NCBI GenBank assembly: GCA_009911305.1
Contig: QXXC01000007.1
Span: 62,001-126,000 of the forward strand
Source: Clostridiaceae bacterium
Lineage (GTDB): Bacteria; Bacillota; Clostridia; Lachnospirales; Lachnospiraceae
DNA: 64,000 nucleotides
Direction of reading: 5' to 3'
The position numbers and the translations under genes were made by a program. Below are positions 26,143 through 34,037 of the stretch, piece by piece. Every line of letters begins with the position of its first letter. Within the stretch, counting starts at the first letter, position 1. The notes below the pieces were generated by a model that saw only the letters and a program-made list of their open reading frames with translations, did no database searches and was not told where the DNA came from.

Positions 26143-27147
26143 ATGCCAAAGAAGAAACAGGATTTAAAACCGGATACGGTGCTGAAAAATTACTGGAATA
26201 ATAAGGAACAATTCGCAGATCTCTTCAACGCAGCCCTGTTTCAGGGAAGGCCCGTAATCCGCCCGGAGGAACTTGAGGATCTGGATACGGAAGAATCTTC
26301 CATATTGGAACACAGGGAATACGCGGAGAGTATCCGGGCCTCCAGGGACAGTATAAAAGTGCGGAAGCGATCGACGTCTCATGGCGTAGAGCTTGTCATG
26401 CTGGCCAATGAGGGGCAGGAGCATATCCATTATGCGATGCCGATGCGGGTGATGGGGTATGATTACGGCACATATAAAAAGCAGTATGACAGCAATGCGC
26501 AAGGCTGTAAGGCAGAAAAGGGCCTGGAACGTGACGAATATCTGTCGCGGATGAGGAAAACAGATAAATTCATACCGGTTATCACTGTTGTAGTCTATTA
26601 TGGAGACAGGCCCTGGGACGGGGCGACCCGGCTTCATGAAATGCTGGAGATAGGGGACGAATTTGCGGAGTATGTCAATGATTACAAAATACAGTTAGTG
26701 GAGGCGAGACAGAACAACCTTAAGCTGCACAACATAAATAATGTGGATCTGTTTAACCTGCTGTCCATCCTTCTGGACAGAAGTATGGACAGGAACGAGG
26801 CAAAAGAGAAGGCCATACAATACAGCGAAGAACATAAAACGGATAAAAGCGTGATTATGACCATAGCAGGAGCAGCTAATTGTAAAATTGATTACAGCGC
26901 GTTTGAAAAAGGAGATGGCGGTATGTGTGTATTATTTGATGAGATTGCAAAAGAGCATGAGGCGCGTGGGGAGGCGCGCGGAGAGGCGCGTGGGGAAGCG
27001 CGCGGAGAGGCGCGCGGGATTATTGAGACAGGACATGATTTCGGGCTTCCGGAAGAGGCTGTTTTAAACCAGCTGCAGAAAAAGCTGAATATCCCCTTGC
27101 AGAAGGCGCAGGAATATTTCCGGATGTTCGGGAAGCCGGCGCTGTAA
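26143..27147 (+). CDS. Rpn-family nuclease / putative transposase (PD-(D/E)XK type)
   Basis: 334 residues from the ATG at 26143, which has GGAAGGGGAG upstream; longer in-frame extension has no ribosome site. LKNYWNNKEQFADLFNAALF at the N-terminus, SILEHREYAESI, and VELVMLANEGQEHIHYAMP match a Lachnospiraceae Rpn (YhgA-like) group. Rpn proteins are DNA endonucleases, and recent work links them to phage defence. Near residues 272-291 the protein has five ARGE-type repeats. The gene has its own promoter and stands between the polysaccharide operon and the retron. Confidence 0.83.
   Translation: MPKKKQDLKPDTVLKNYWNNKEQFADLFNAALFQGRPVIRPEELEDLDTEESSILEHREYAESIRASRDSIKVRKRSTSHGVELVMLANEGQEHIHYAMPMRVMGYDYGTYKKQYDSNAQGCKAEKGLERDEYLSRMRKTDKFIPVITVVVYYGDRPWDGATRLHEMLEIGDEFAEYVNDYKIQLVEARQNNLKLHNINNVDLFNLLSILLDRSMDRNEAKEKAIQYSEEHKTDKSVIMTIAGAANCKIDYSAFEKGDGGMCVLFDEIAKEHEARGEARGEARGEARGEARGIIETGHDFGLPEEAVLNQLQKKLNIPLQKAQEYFRMFGKPAL
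26960..27019 (+). repeat. 12-bp tandem repeats coding for (ARGE)n in rpn
   Basis: Five near-identical 12-base units of the form GAGGCGCGTGGG / GAGGCGCGCGGA, each coding Glu-Ala-Arg-Gly. The units are a whole number of codons, so copy-number change alters a linker without breaking the frame. Confidence 0.85.
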
Positions 27148-27260
27148 TGATTGATAATGAACCGGCGCAGGGTTCTGGATACAGAGGACGGACGGATCCC
27201 GGCCATGTCTGCAGACCGGCCGTATGGCCGCGCTTTTTCCTGAAAGCGAGGAGATGAAAC

Positions 27261-28169
27261 GTGAAGCTTACCAATGATAAAACAATCCAAAGGGTCATCC
27301 AGAGGATTTACCGGGATATGTTCTGTGATTTTCATGAGCAGTATATTGTTGTGTTTCTGTGCGGCGGCGCGAGCAGGAAGGGGGCCTTGTCCCTTCGGGA
27401 CCGGGTGCGGCCGCTTCTGGAGAATTCGCGGAAGTATCATTATCAGATGCCGATCAAGGTGTTTTATCCGGAGGATCTGCTGATTGAGGAGATGAACCGG
27501 GTCAGGAATGCGGATCTTCTGACATATGAGCAGCTTTTGGCGGATAATTCACACATTATTGCGATCATCTGTGAGAGCGCGGGCTCCCTGGTGGAGCTGG
27601 GGGCTTTTACGAATAACGCAGTGACCGTGGACAAGGTGATCGCGGCGGTTGATAAGAGTGTGGAAAAGCATAAGAGCTTTATCATGCTGGGGCCGATCAA
27701 ATATTTAAAGAAACGGGGGCCGGCGAATGTCCTGTCCTATGGGAAGGACGCAAAGGAATTTGCCGCGGCCCTGACAAAGATGATACGCGCGAAGTATAAG
27801 GCGTCAAGGAATCGGGGCGATCTGGAGATTAACACGATTGTGGGGATGCATTATTATATCCAGCTTCTGCTTTATTTTTTTAAGGATCTGAGCCTTTTGC
27901 AGCTTCGCGAAATGATTGATTTTACGGCGAAGGAGAATGGGATTGCGTTTACGAATTTCCGGGTGGTGTTTGACGCGGCGCTGAGGCTTTTGCTCCAGGA
28001 GCGATATGTGATGAAGGCATTTCTGGACGGGACAGATAAATACCGCCTGTCTAAGAGCGGATTTTTAAACATAGAAAAAATATTAAGGAATTGCAGACAT
28101 GGGTATTCCTGTGATATAATAAGGATTGAAATCATGTATTCTAAATATTATAAAGCTTCTGGCGCTTAG
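27261..28169 (+). CDS. Retron effector, St85-type NDT-like domain plus C-terminal helical/winged-helix domain
   Basis: 302 residues, GTG start with GAGGAG 7 bases upstream. Motifs of the retron St85 effector family are visible: VFLCGGAS near 31-38, VFYPEDLLIEE near 67-77, DLLTYEQLLAD near 85-95, ICESAGSLVELGAF near 103-116 and KSFIMLGPIKYLKK near 138-151. The ESxGSxxELG segment corresponds to the nucleoside 2-deoxyribosyltransferase-like active region. The last third reads like a winged helix (LREMIDFTAKENGI, then DKYRLSKSGFLNIEKIL). In Retron-Sen2 the homologous toxin is held inactive by RT plus msDNA. Its 3' end overlaps the a1 arm of the retron RNA. Confidence 0.85.
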   Translation: MKLTNDKTIQRVIQRIYRDMFCDFHEQYIVVFLCGGASRKGALSLRDRVRPLLENSRKYHYQMPIKVFYPEDLLIEEMNRVRNADLLTYEQLLADNSHIIAIICESAGSLVELGAFTNNAVTVDKVIAAVDKSVEKHKSFIMLGPIKYLKKRGPANVLSYGKDAKEFAAALTKMIRAKYKASRNRGDLEINTIVGMHYYIQLLLYFFKDLSLLQLREMIDFTAKENGIAFTNFRVVFDAALRLLLQERYVMKAFLDGTDKYRLSKSGFLNIEKILRNCRHGYSCDIIRIEIMYSKYYKASGA

Positions 28170-28320
28170 AATTGTTAATGTGTGCTACATATTGACTGGG
28201 AGCAGTTCCTGCTTCGTTTGAAGAATCATGACCCGTATCCATCGTAGTTTCATGAGCGAAAAATGGTTGTTTCGATCATGAAACTACGCCGGAAATATAC
28301 TGAGTAAGCGCGAGGAGCTT
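28153..28320 (+). ncRNA. Retron msr-msd RNA (a1-msr-msd-a2)
   Basis: The stretch between effector and RT folds as a retron RNA. Arm a1 (28153-28168, AAGCTTCTGGCGCTTA) pairs with a2 (28305-28320, TAAGCGCGAGGAGCTT) over 16 positions with one G-U and one G-G. G28169, just after a1 in CTTAG, is the likely branch guanosine, by analogy with Ec86. The msr part has a 7-bp hairpin at 28199-28215 with a TTC loop. The msd part is a long hairpin: 28243-28255 pairs perfectly with 28276-28288 (13 bp). An inner CGAAA/TTTCG stem caps it around AATGGTTG. The a2 arm contains the RT ribosome site GAGGAG. Exact msDNA ends cannot be read from sequence. Confidence 0.82.
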
Positions 28321-28323
28321 TAT

Positions 28324-29328
28324 ATGAATACAAACAGCAATCTGATACTGAATACGCTGGGGGTACCCATTATCTACGATCTGGAAAGCCTGTCGGAACG
28401 ATTATCCATTACAAAGACTTTTTTATATATGCTCTCCAGGAAGCAGCATTTGTTTTATGAGACGGCGGAGATACCGAAAAAGGATGGGAGTACGCGTAAG
28501 ATTCATGCGCCGGTTCTCTCGCTGAAGGTGGTGCAGAAGTGGATTCTGGTGGAGATTCTGGAAAAGGTTAGGGTTTCTCCCTATGCCATGGCCTTTGTCC
28601 CGGGGAAGAACGGGTTAAAGGAAAACGCCATGCTCCACAAGGACAGGCTGTTTATCCTGGAGATGGATATCCACGATTTTTTCGGAAGCATCACCCAGAA
28701 GGATGTGTTCCAATTATTTACGAAGATTGGCTACAACTATACGATTTCCGCGATTCTGGCGAATCTGTGTACGTATGAGGAGGTTCTGCCGCAGGGCGCG
28801 GTCACGTCGCCGTATATTGCGAATCTGATCTGCTATAATCTGGACATGCGCCTGAGCGCGCTGTGCAACAAGCGGGATATTGTGTATACGCGCTATGCGG
28901 ATGATCTGAGCTTTTCATCGGACAACCGCACGCGGCTGAACCGGATCGAGAGGCTCCTGAGGGAGATCGTACAGGACGAGGGGTTTGAGATCAATGACCG
29001 GAAGACGCGGTATTTTTCCAATGACCGGAAGAAGACCGTGACGGGCATTACGATCAATGACCGTGAGATTCATGCGGACAGGAAGCTGAAGCAGCGGATC
29101 CGTTCCAAGATTTTCCACGCGGTTTCAGAGGCGGATTATTCAGAGGCGGCGCAGATCCGGGGGCTGATCGCATTTGTGGATTCCATTGAGGATGGGTACC
29201 GGGATCAGATGGCCTGTTATCTGGAGGGACTGGCCCTGAAGGAATCTCTGAGACGGTCCGCCAAGGTTGTGAAGGCTTACAATAACAACAAGCTGTTTCA
29301 GGATTTGGAGGATATGATGCCTCTGTGA
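28324..29328 (+). CDS. Retron reverse transcriptase
   Basis: 334 residues. Retron-specific motifs are present: NAMLH (NAxxH) at 101-105 and VTG at 239-241. Core RT motifs are EMDIHDFFGSI (catalytic Asp115), LPQGAVTSP at 155-163 and YTRYADDLSFSS with YADD at 191-194. PKKDGSTRKIHAP near 51-63 is the usual finger motif. There is no maturase or endonuclease domain, so it is not a group II intron RT. It makes msDNA primed from the branch G of the RNA just upstream. The ATG is 3 bases after the a2 arm, so RNA folding may control its translation. Confidence 0.93.
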   Translation: MNTNSNLILNTLGVPIIYDLESLSERLSITKTFLYMLSRKQHLFYETAEIPKKDGSTRKIHAPVLSLKVVQKWILVEILEKVRVSPYAMAFVPGKNGLKENAMLHKDRLFILEMDIHDFFGSITQKDVFQLFTKIGYNYTISAILANLCTYEEVLPQGAVTSPYIANLICYNLDMRLSALCNKRDIVYTRYADDLSFSSDNRTRLNRIERLLREIVQDEGFEINDRKTRYFSNDRKKTVTGITINDREIHADRKLKQRIRSKIFHAVSEADYSEAAQIRGLIAFVDSIEDGYRDQMACYLEGLALKESLRRSAKVVKAYNNNKLFQDLEDMMPL

Positions 29329-29420
29329 GTGAAAGGAAGCCCGGCAGAATGGGCTGCCGGAACCGTTTGTAACGGCGAGCGGATACAGACGCGCAGCAGG
29401 GACAGAGACGGCGGTATAGG

Positions 29421-29476
29421 ACATACTCCGAACCGGGGAGGCGGGCAGTGCGCCCTTTTCCCGGTTCGGAGTATGT
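29421..29476. terminator. Strong bidirectional terminator between retron RT and asnB
   Basis: ACATACTCCGAACCGGG (29421-29437) pairs perfectly with CCCGGTTCGGAGTATGT (29460-29476), 17 bp, then TTTTA on the + side. It separates the convergent retron and asnB genes. A smaller CCGGCAG/CTGCCGG hairpin lies at about 29341-29361. Confidence 0.85.
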
Positions 29477-29480
29477 TTTA

Positions 29481-31340
29481 TTACGAAACGACGGATACGC
29501 GGTAATGGCGCATCCAGAAGTCGATCTGGATGATATAGGCCATCATCTGCGGGGCTGCCATGAGCTGGCCGTACCATGGCTTTCCGTAGTCAGAGGGACT
29601 CTTGAGGAAACGCTCTGTTTTTTTGCGGTCGAGGAAGGGCAGGACGGGTGAAGATGAATCATCGAGGATTTCCTTTACACGCCCGGCGAGCATAGCCTCA
29701 TAATTTCTGTCATACGTTTTGGGATAAGGCGATTTTCTCCGGAAGAGGATTTCATCCGGCAGAAGGCCGCGTCCGGCTTCCCGCAGAAGCGCCTTGACCA
29801 CGCCTCCCCTGGCTTTCATATCCCAGGGCGTATTGAAGAGGTATTCTGCAATGCGGTGATCGGCAAAGGGAACCCTGGCCTCCATGCCGTTGTACATGCT
29901 GGTGCGGTCCATGCGGTTTAAGAGCGTCTGCATAAACCAGCGCAGGTTCAGCCAGGAGATTTCGCGGCGGCGCGCTTCCTCCGGGCTTTCTCCGGAAAGC
30001 CTGGGAACCATGGACAGGGATGTCTCATAGGTCTGTTTTACATACTCTTCCATGTTCAGGTAATCCAGGAAATCGTCGGATAAGAGAACCTTGCGCGCTT
30101 CGAGATCCATGGTCCAGGGAAAGGTATGGGCTTCAAAGCACTCCTTTTTATGGAACCACGGATAGCCGCCGAATATTTCATCGGCGCATTCCCCGGTCAG
30201 AGCCACCTTATGGCGGCAGGCTACCTGGGAGCAGAAGTATAAAAGGGACGAGTCCACATCCGCCATGGCGGGCAGATCGTGGGCTTTTACGGATTCGGTT
30301 AAAAGCTCTGCCTGCTGCCGGGTCGAGCATTCCAGGAAGGTATGGTCAGAATGGAGAAATTCCACCATCTTCTCCACATAGGGGCGATCCTGGGAGGGCT
30401 GGAAGGCGCTGGCTTTAAAGTTTTCCGCGTTTCCGGCAAAGTCAAAGGAGTAGGTGTGAAGCTGTCTGTTTTTCTTTTTCAGCTCCTCGCAGCAGATGGC
30501 AGACACGAGGGAGGAATCCACACCGCCGGATAAAAAGGCGCACACAGGGACGTCGGAGACCATCTGCCGGCGGACGGCATCCCGGATGAGGAAAGCGGTT
30601 TTTTCTACCGTCTGTTCAAAGGTGTCTGTGTGAGGGCGGCTCTCCAGCTTCCAGTAGGGCTCATGGCGCGCGCCGGAAGGCGAGACGCAGAGCAGATGCC
30701 CGGGTAAGACCTCGCGCACGCCCAGGAAGATGCCGCAGCCGCTGGTCCTGGCGGGACCAATGCTGAAAATCTCGTTTAAGCCTTCGCGGCCGACCTCAGG
30801 GCGGATCTGCGGGCAGGCGAGCAGGGCTTTTAATTCGGAGCCGAAGAAGAGGGTTCCGGTCTGCTCGCAGAAGGTGTAAAACAGCGGTTTTACGCCGAAA
30901 CGGTCGCGGTATAAAAGCAGGCGTTTCCTGGCCGTGTCCATGATGGCCATGGCGAATATCCCGTTCGCCTTTTTGATGAAATCAGGTCCCCAGGTCAGAT
31001 AGGCCATGAGGAGGACCTCTGTGTCGCTGGAGCTCTCAAAGGATACGCCCTCTGCAGCGAGTTCCTGTCTGAGCTCCTGCGTATTATACAGCTCGCCGTT
31101 GTAGACAATTCCCGCCGTCTGTTCTTCAAAGCAGCGGATCATGGGCTGATGCCCGGTGACGGGATCAACGATGGAAAGCCGCGTCTGGGCAAGGCCGAAA
31201 TGGGGTGAGAGGAAGGTTCCCTCATCGTCCGGGCCGCGCCGCTTCTGGACGCGGTTCATATTTTCCAAAAGCCTCATGGAGGCGTCTCTTTCTTCTGTAA
31301 AATCCCTGTCGGGATTAAAAAATCCTGAGATGGCGCACAT
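29481..31340 (-). CDS. asnB: Asparagine synthase, glutamine-hydrolysing
   Basis: 619 residues from the ATG at 31340, which gives the required Met-Cys N-terminus (MCAISGFFNPD), Cys2 being the amidotransferase nucleophile. RGPDDEG and VYNGELYN follow in the glutaminase half. The synthetase half has FLSGGVDSSLVSA (PP-loop) and GECADEIFGGYPWFH. The reading frame stays open far upstream, but AGGAAT lies 4-8 bases before 31340 and the Cys2 rule decides the start. It makes asparagine from aspartate, glutamine and ATP in the cytoplasm. It stands alone with a terminator downstream. Confidence 0.92.
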   Translation of the reverse strand: MCAISGFFNPDRDFTEERDASMRLLENMNRVQKRRGPDDEGTFLSPHFGLAQTRLSIVDPVTGHQPMIRCFEEQTAGIVYNGELYNTQELRQELAAEGVSFESSSDTEVLLMAYLTWGPDFIKKANGIFAMAIMDTARKRLLLYRDRFGVKPLFYTFCEQTGTLFFGSELKALLACPQIRPEVGREGLNEIFSIGPARTSGCGIFLGVREVLPGHLLCVSPSGARHEPYWKLESRPHTDTFEQTVEKTAFLIRDAVRRQMVSDVPVCAFLSGGVDSSLVSAICCEELKKKNRQLHTYSFDFAGNAENFKASAFQPSQDRPYVEKMVEFLHSDHTFLECSTRQQAELLTESVKAHDLPAMADVDSSLLYFCSQVACRHKVALTGECADEIFGGYPWFHKKECFEAHTFPWTMDLEARKVLLSDDFLDYLNMEEYVKQTYETSLSMVPRLSGESPEEARRREISWLNLRWFMQTLLNRMDRTSMYNGMEARVPFADHRIAEYLFNTPWDMKARGGVVKALLREAGRGLLPDEILFRRKSPYPKTYDRNYEAMLAGRVKEILDDSSSPVLPFLDRKKTERFLKSPSDYGKPWYGQLMAAPQMMAYIIQIDFWMRHYRVSVVS

Positions 31341-31408
31341 AAGAATTCCTTTCTGTGATGAGTTTTGATTTGGTTGAGTATTGAAACTTTCATCTCTTTT
31401 CTGAAGTT

Positions 31409-32860
31409 CTATAAAAGCATAAAACAGGCGGCCAGGAACGCGGCCAGAAGGCCGATGAGAACCGGGGCCAGATTTTTGCGGGCCAGCTCCACGGGATTGA
31501 CGTTGCAGATTGCCGCAACCGGGATCAGCCCCCAGGGGACGATGGTACCGCCGCCGACAAAGATGGCGCCGATCTGCCCTAATGCCGCCAGGATCGGAAC
31601 AGAAGCCTGGGTGGCTGCGCCAAAGGTCTGTGCCAGAGCGCCGGTCAGGGGCAGGCCGGAAAAGCCCGAGCCGTCCAGGCCGGTCAGGCAGCCGATAAAG
31701 AGCTGGAAAGCAGCGGCGATATAGGGATTTAAGGGAGTTTTGGCTGCCAGCCAGAGCGCCCAGTCGTTCAGGATCCCATTTCCCAAATCTTTGCCCAGGA
31801 TCTGGGTAATTCCGCTTCCGCCCAGGAAGAAGAAGGCGCCGATGACGATGACCGGGGCAAAGATCCGGATCGCGAAAAGAAAACCGTCTGTCAGATACTG
31901 CGTCACCTTTTCCGGCGACTGTTTCCCAAACCCTAAGACGGATCCAAGGCACATGAGCAGCACAGCCGTCCCGGACACAACGCTGGTGGCGTCCGTGCCG
32001 TTTAAATCCAGCGCCAGCATGCCGATGATGTCTGCGAGAAAAGCAGCCGGGATGCAGATTGCCATAATCCGGGCGGCGCGGCGGCGCATGGATGTCTGCG
32101 CCGGTATCGGTTCTGCTTTGTGCGGGCCGTCATGCTCAGGCGCGGGAGCTGATTCATTTATACGATCGTTTCCCGGAATCCGCGCGTTTTCGGCAATATG
32201 AACCGGTTCGGACATGGACGGGCGGTTCAGGATAAATGCGGCCAGTACGGTCACGATACCCATGGTCAGAAAGACAGGGCCCGCCTGGGACAGGATGTCA
32301 GCCGCGGAAATCCCGGCAGCCGCGGCGGAGATGGCGGGCGCTCCCTGGATGACCACATCATAGCTGAGCGCAAAACCGTGGCCAAAGAGGTTCATGGCCA
32401 TGGCGGCCGCCAGGGGGGACAGGCCGGCGCGGATGGCAAAGGGGATCATGATGGCGCCTACCAGGGCCACGGAGGGGGAGGGCCATAAAAAGAGGGAAAA
32501 TAGAAACATGGTGATACCCAGAAGCCACCAGGTCCGGGACGGTGTTTTCATGATCTTTGACATGGGCTCCATCAGAAGCCGGTCGCTCCCCAGCTCGCCC
32601 ATGCATTTTGACAGGGCGGTCACAAGGGCGATGGTGGCGATGATCTCCATGAATTCCCTGGCCGCATAGAGCGAGGCGCAGAACACAGTCTGGATCCCGC
32701 CCGCAAATGAATGGAGGCCGACGGCCCCGATGAGAAACAGAAACAGGACACAGACGATCGGAGTGTCCCGCCGCAGGATCATCACAGCCAGAACCATGAG
32801 AACCCCGATCAGATACAGTATATGGAGTGGCGTGAGAACCACAGCAGCAGATGCTGGCAT
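31409..32860 (-). CDS. Polytopic permease of the ion-transporter/GntP-like type
   Basis: 483 residues with about 12 membrane segments and no signal peptide. WPSPSVALVGAIMIPFAIRAGLSP near 120-143 and GCLTGLDGSGFSGLPLTGAL near 390-410 look like the paired re-entrant loops of ion-transporter-superfamily permeases. A hydrophilic loop at about 215-265 is poorly conserved in kind. The substrate cannot be told; an organic acid or gluconate-like anion is only a guess. AGGAG precedes the start. The gene is 68 bases upstream of asnB on the same strand. Confidence 0.55.
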   Translation of the reverse strand: MPASAAVVLTPLHILYLIGVLMVLAVMILRRDTPIVCVLFLFLIGAVGLHSFAGGIQTVFCASLYAAREFMEIIATIALVTALSKCMGELGSDRLLMEPMSKIMKTPSRTWWLLGITMFLFSLFLWPSPSVALVGAIMIPFAIRAGLSPLAAAMAMNLFGHGFALSYDVVIQGAPAISAAAAGISAADILSQAGPVFLTMGIVTVLAAFILNRPSMSEPVHIAENARIPGNDRINESAPAPEHDGPHKAEPIPAQTSMRRRAARIMAICIPAAFLADIIGMLALDLNGTDATSVVSGTAVLLMCLGSVLGFGKQSPEKVTQYLTDGFLFAIRIFAPVIVIGAFFFLGGSGITQILGKDLGNGILNDWALWLAAKTPLNPYIAAAFQLFIGCLTGLDGSGFSGLPLTGALAQTFGAATQASVPILAALGQIGAIFVGGGTIVPWGLIPVAAICNVNPVELARKNLAPVLIGLLAAFLAACFMLL

Positions 32861-32969
32861 AGCGTATATCTCCTGAAGAAAGAATTATACGATCAGGATA
32901 TGTGGAAATGGCGGGACGGGTGAAACTTTCACACAGATACAGGGGCTGTAATCCGGTTTTTATGCTATA

Positions 32970-32993
32970 ATACCCTGCCGCGCGGCAGGGTAT
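32970..32993. terminator. Hairpin terminator after the PHP gene
   Basis: ATACCCTGCCG-CG-CGGCAGGGTAT, a perfect 11-bp stem, just past the stop of the minus-strand PHP gene. On the minus strand it is followed by ATAGCATAAAAACC, a weak T/A-rich end. Confidence 0.75.
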
Positions 32994-33007
32994 CTGACTC
33001 TCTCCTC

Positions 33008-33724
33008 TTATTTAACGCATTCCAGGTACTCGCCCAGCGCTTTTAAAGATCGGTTTACAACCAGTTCTTCCGGGAAATCGATTTCCCGGAGCAGTGCGGC
33101 GGCCTGGTCGTGGCAGCCCACATCAGCGGCGCAGTGCGAGTCGCTGCCCAGGATCACGGCCGTATTATATCTCCGGCAAAGCTCCAGCATCGTGTAATAG
33201 TTTTCACGCGCGCCGGGCCGCGGCGAGCCGGGTTTTAAGGAGCTGTTATTCACCTCCAGCAGGACATGATGTTCTTTCGCCGCTTTTACAAGGCTTTCAT
33301 AGTCCAGCGGGATCCGGCTGTTATCCGGGTGCCCGATGATCTGAACATACGGATTTTCCATAGCTCCGATCAGAGCCGCCGTATTCTCCTCCCTGGCGCC
33401 TGGCTCATAGCAGAGATCATGGATGCTGGCGATCCCGTAATCGAGACGTTTCTGCAGCCACCGCTTCAAATCGACATTTCCCTGATAATCCACTATATTC
33501 AGCTCACACCCCATAATCAGGCGTATTCCGAAAAGCTCCCGTGGGATCGCCTTAAAATTGCAGAAATACATCTCATGGCAGCTTCCGGGCATGGCCGGCG
33601 CGTGATCCGAAGAGCCGAAAAGAGTCAGTCCGCGTTCGGCGGCGGCATGCGCCATCTCATAAAGGGTGTTGTATGCGTGGCCGCTGGCGGATGTGTGGGT
33701 ATGTATGTCAAGAATATCGTTCAT
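33008..33724 (-). CDS. PHP-domain phosphoesterase (YcdX-like)
   Basis: 238 residues from the ATG at 33724, preceded by AGGAGG at 8-9 bases; an upstream in-frame ATG lacks a site. The PHP metal motifs are present: DIHTHTSASGH at the N-terminus, GSSDHAPAM near 35-43, GCELNI near 71-76, SIHDL near 98-102, GHPDN near 126-130 and GSDSH near 196-200. The family hydrolyses phosphate esters in a trinuclear metal site, often zinc; the substrate in this organism is unknown. It is a single gene with its own terminator. Confidence 0.85.
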   Translation of the reverse strand: MNDILDIHTHTSASGHAYNTLYEMAHAAAERGLTLFGSSDHAPAMPGSCHEMYFCNFKAIPRELFGIRLIMGCELNIVDYQGNVDLKRWLQKRLDYGIASIHDLCYEPGAREENTAALIGAMENPYVQIIGHPDNSRIPLDYESLVKAAKEHHVLLEVNNSSLKPGSPRPGARENYYTMLELCRRYNTAVILGSDSHCAADVGCHDQAAALLREIDFPEELVVNRSLKALGEYLECVK

Positions 33725-34037
33725 TTTGGCAGTTCCTCCTTCGTATGATGGGATTATTCCGTTATCACTCACGGCTTAACCGGATATGCCGCCTGTTTTA
33801 GGCGGCTGTTTCACAGCTTTTTGGCAGTATAAATATAATAATATCATAAATTTTTCAGGAAAACTATAGAATTATAAGATGGGATATGGTTAAATAGAGA
33901 TACTGGTTACTGCCCGCCCCCTGCCGGGCTGTGCCTGCAAAGAACACATGTTCTGGCGGACAGTAACAGATATTGCCCGTAATCGGCCGTCTGAGTCCGG
34001 CTGGTTATGGATTCAAACTGCAAAGGAGGTACAATAT
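33725..34037. other. Intergenic region between divergent PHP and S1-like genes
   Basis: 313 bases without a gene. It holds a GCCGCCT/AGGCGGC hairpin (33788-33806), then an AT-rich stretch (about 33826-33895) likely to hold promoters, though no clean -35/-10 pair stands out. AAAGGAGGT at 34022-34030 is the S1-like ribosome site. Confidence 0.6.

Noticed and set aside
26960..27019. Short regular repeats resembling a mini CRISPR array
   Set aside because: The units are 12 bp, contiguous without spacers, and code in frame for ARGE in the Rpn protein.
28324..29328. Group II intron or diversity-generating RT
   Set aside because: No maturase or HNH domain, no intron domain V/VI, no template/variable repeat pair; NAxxH and VTG point to a retron.
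31341..31952. N-terminal extension of asnB by about 200 residues
   Set aside because: Class II amidotransferases need Cys right after Met; the start at 31340 gives this and has a ribosome site. The extension is the antisense of the permease gene.
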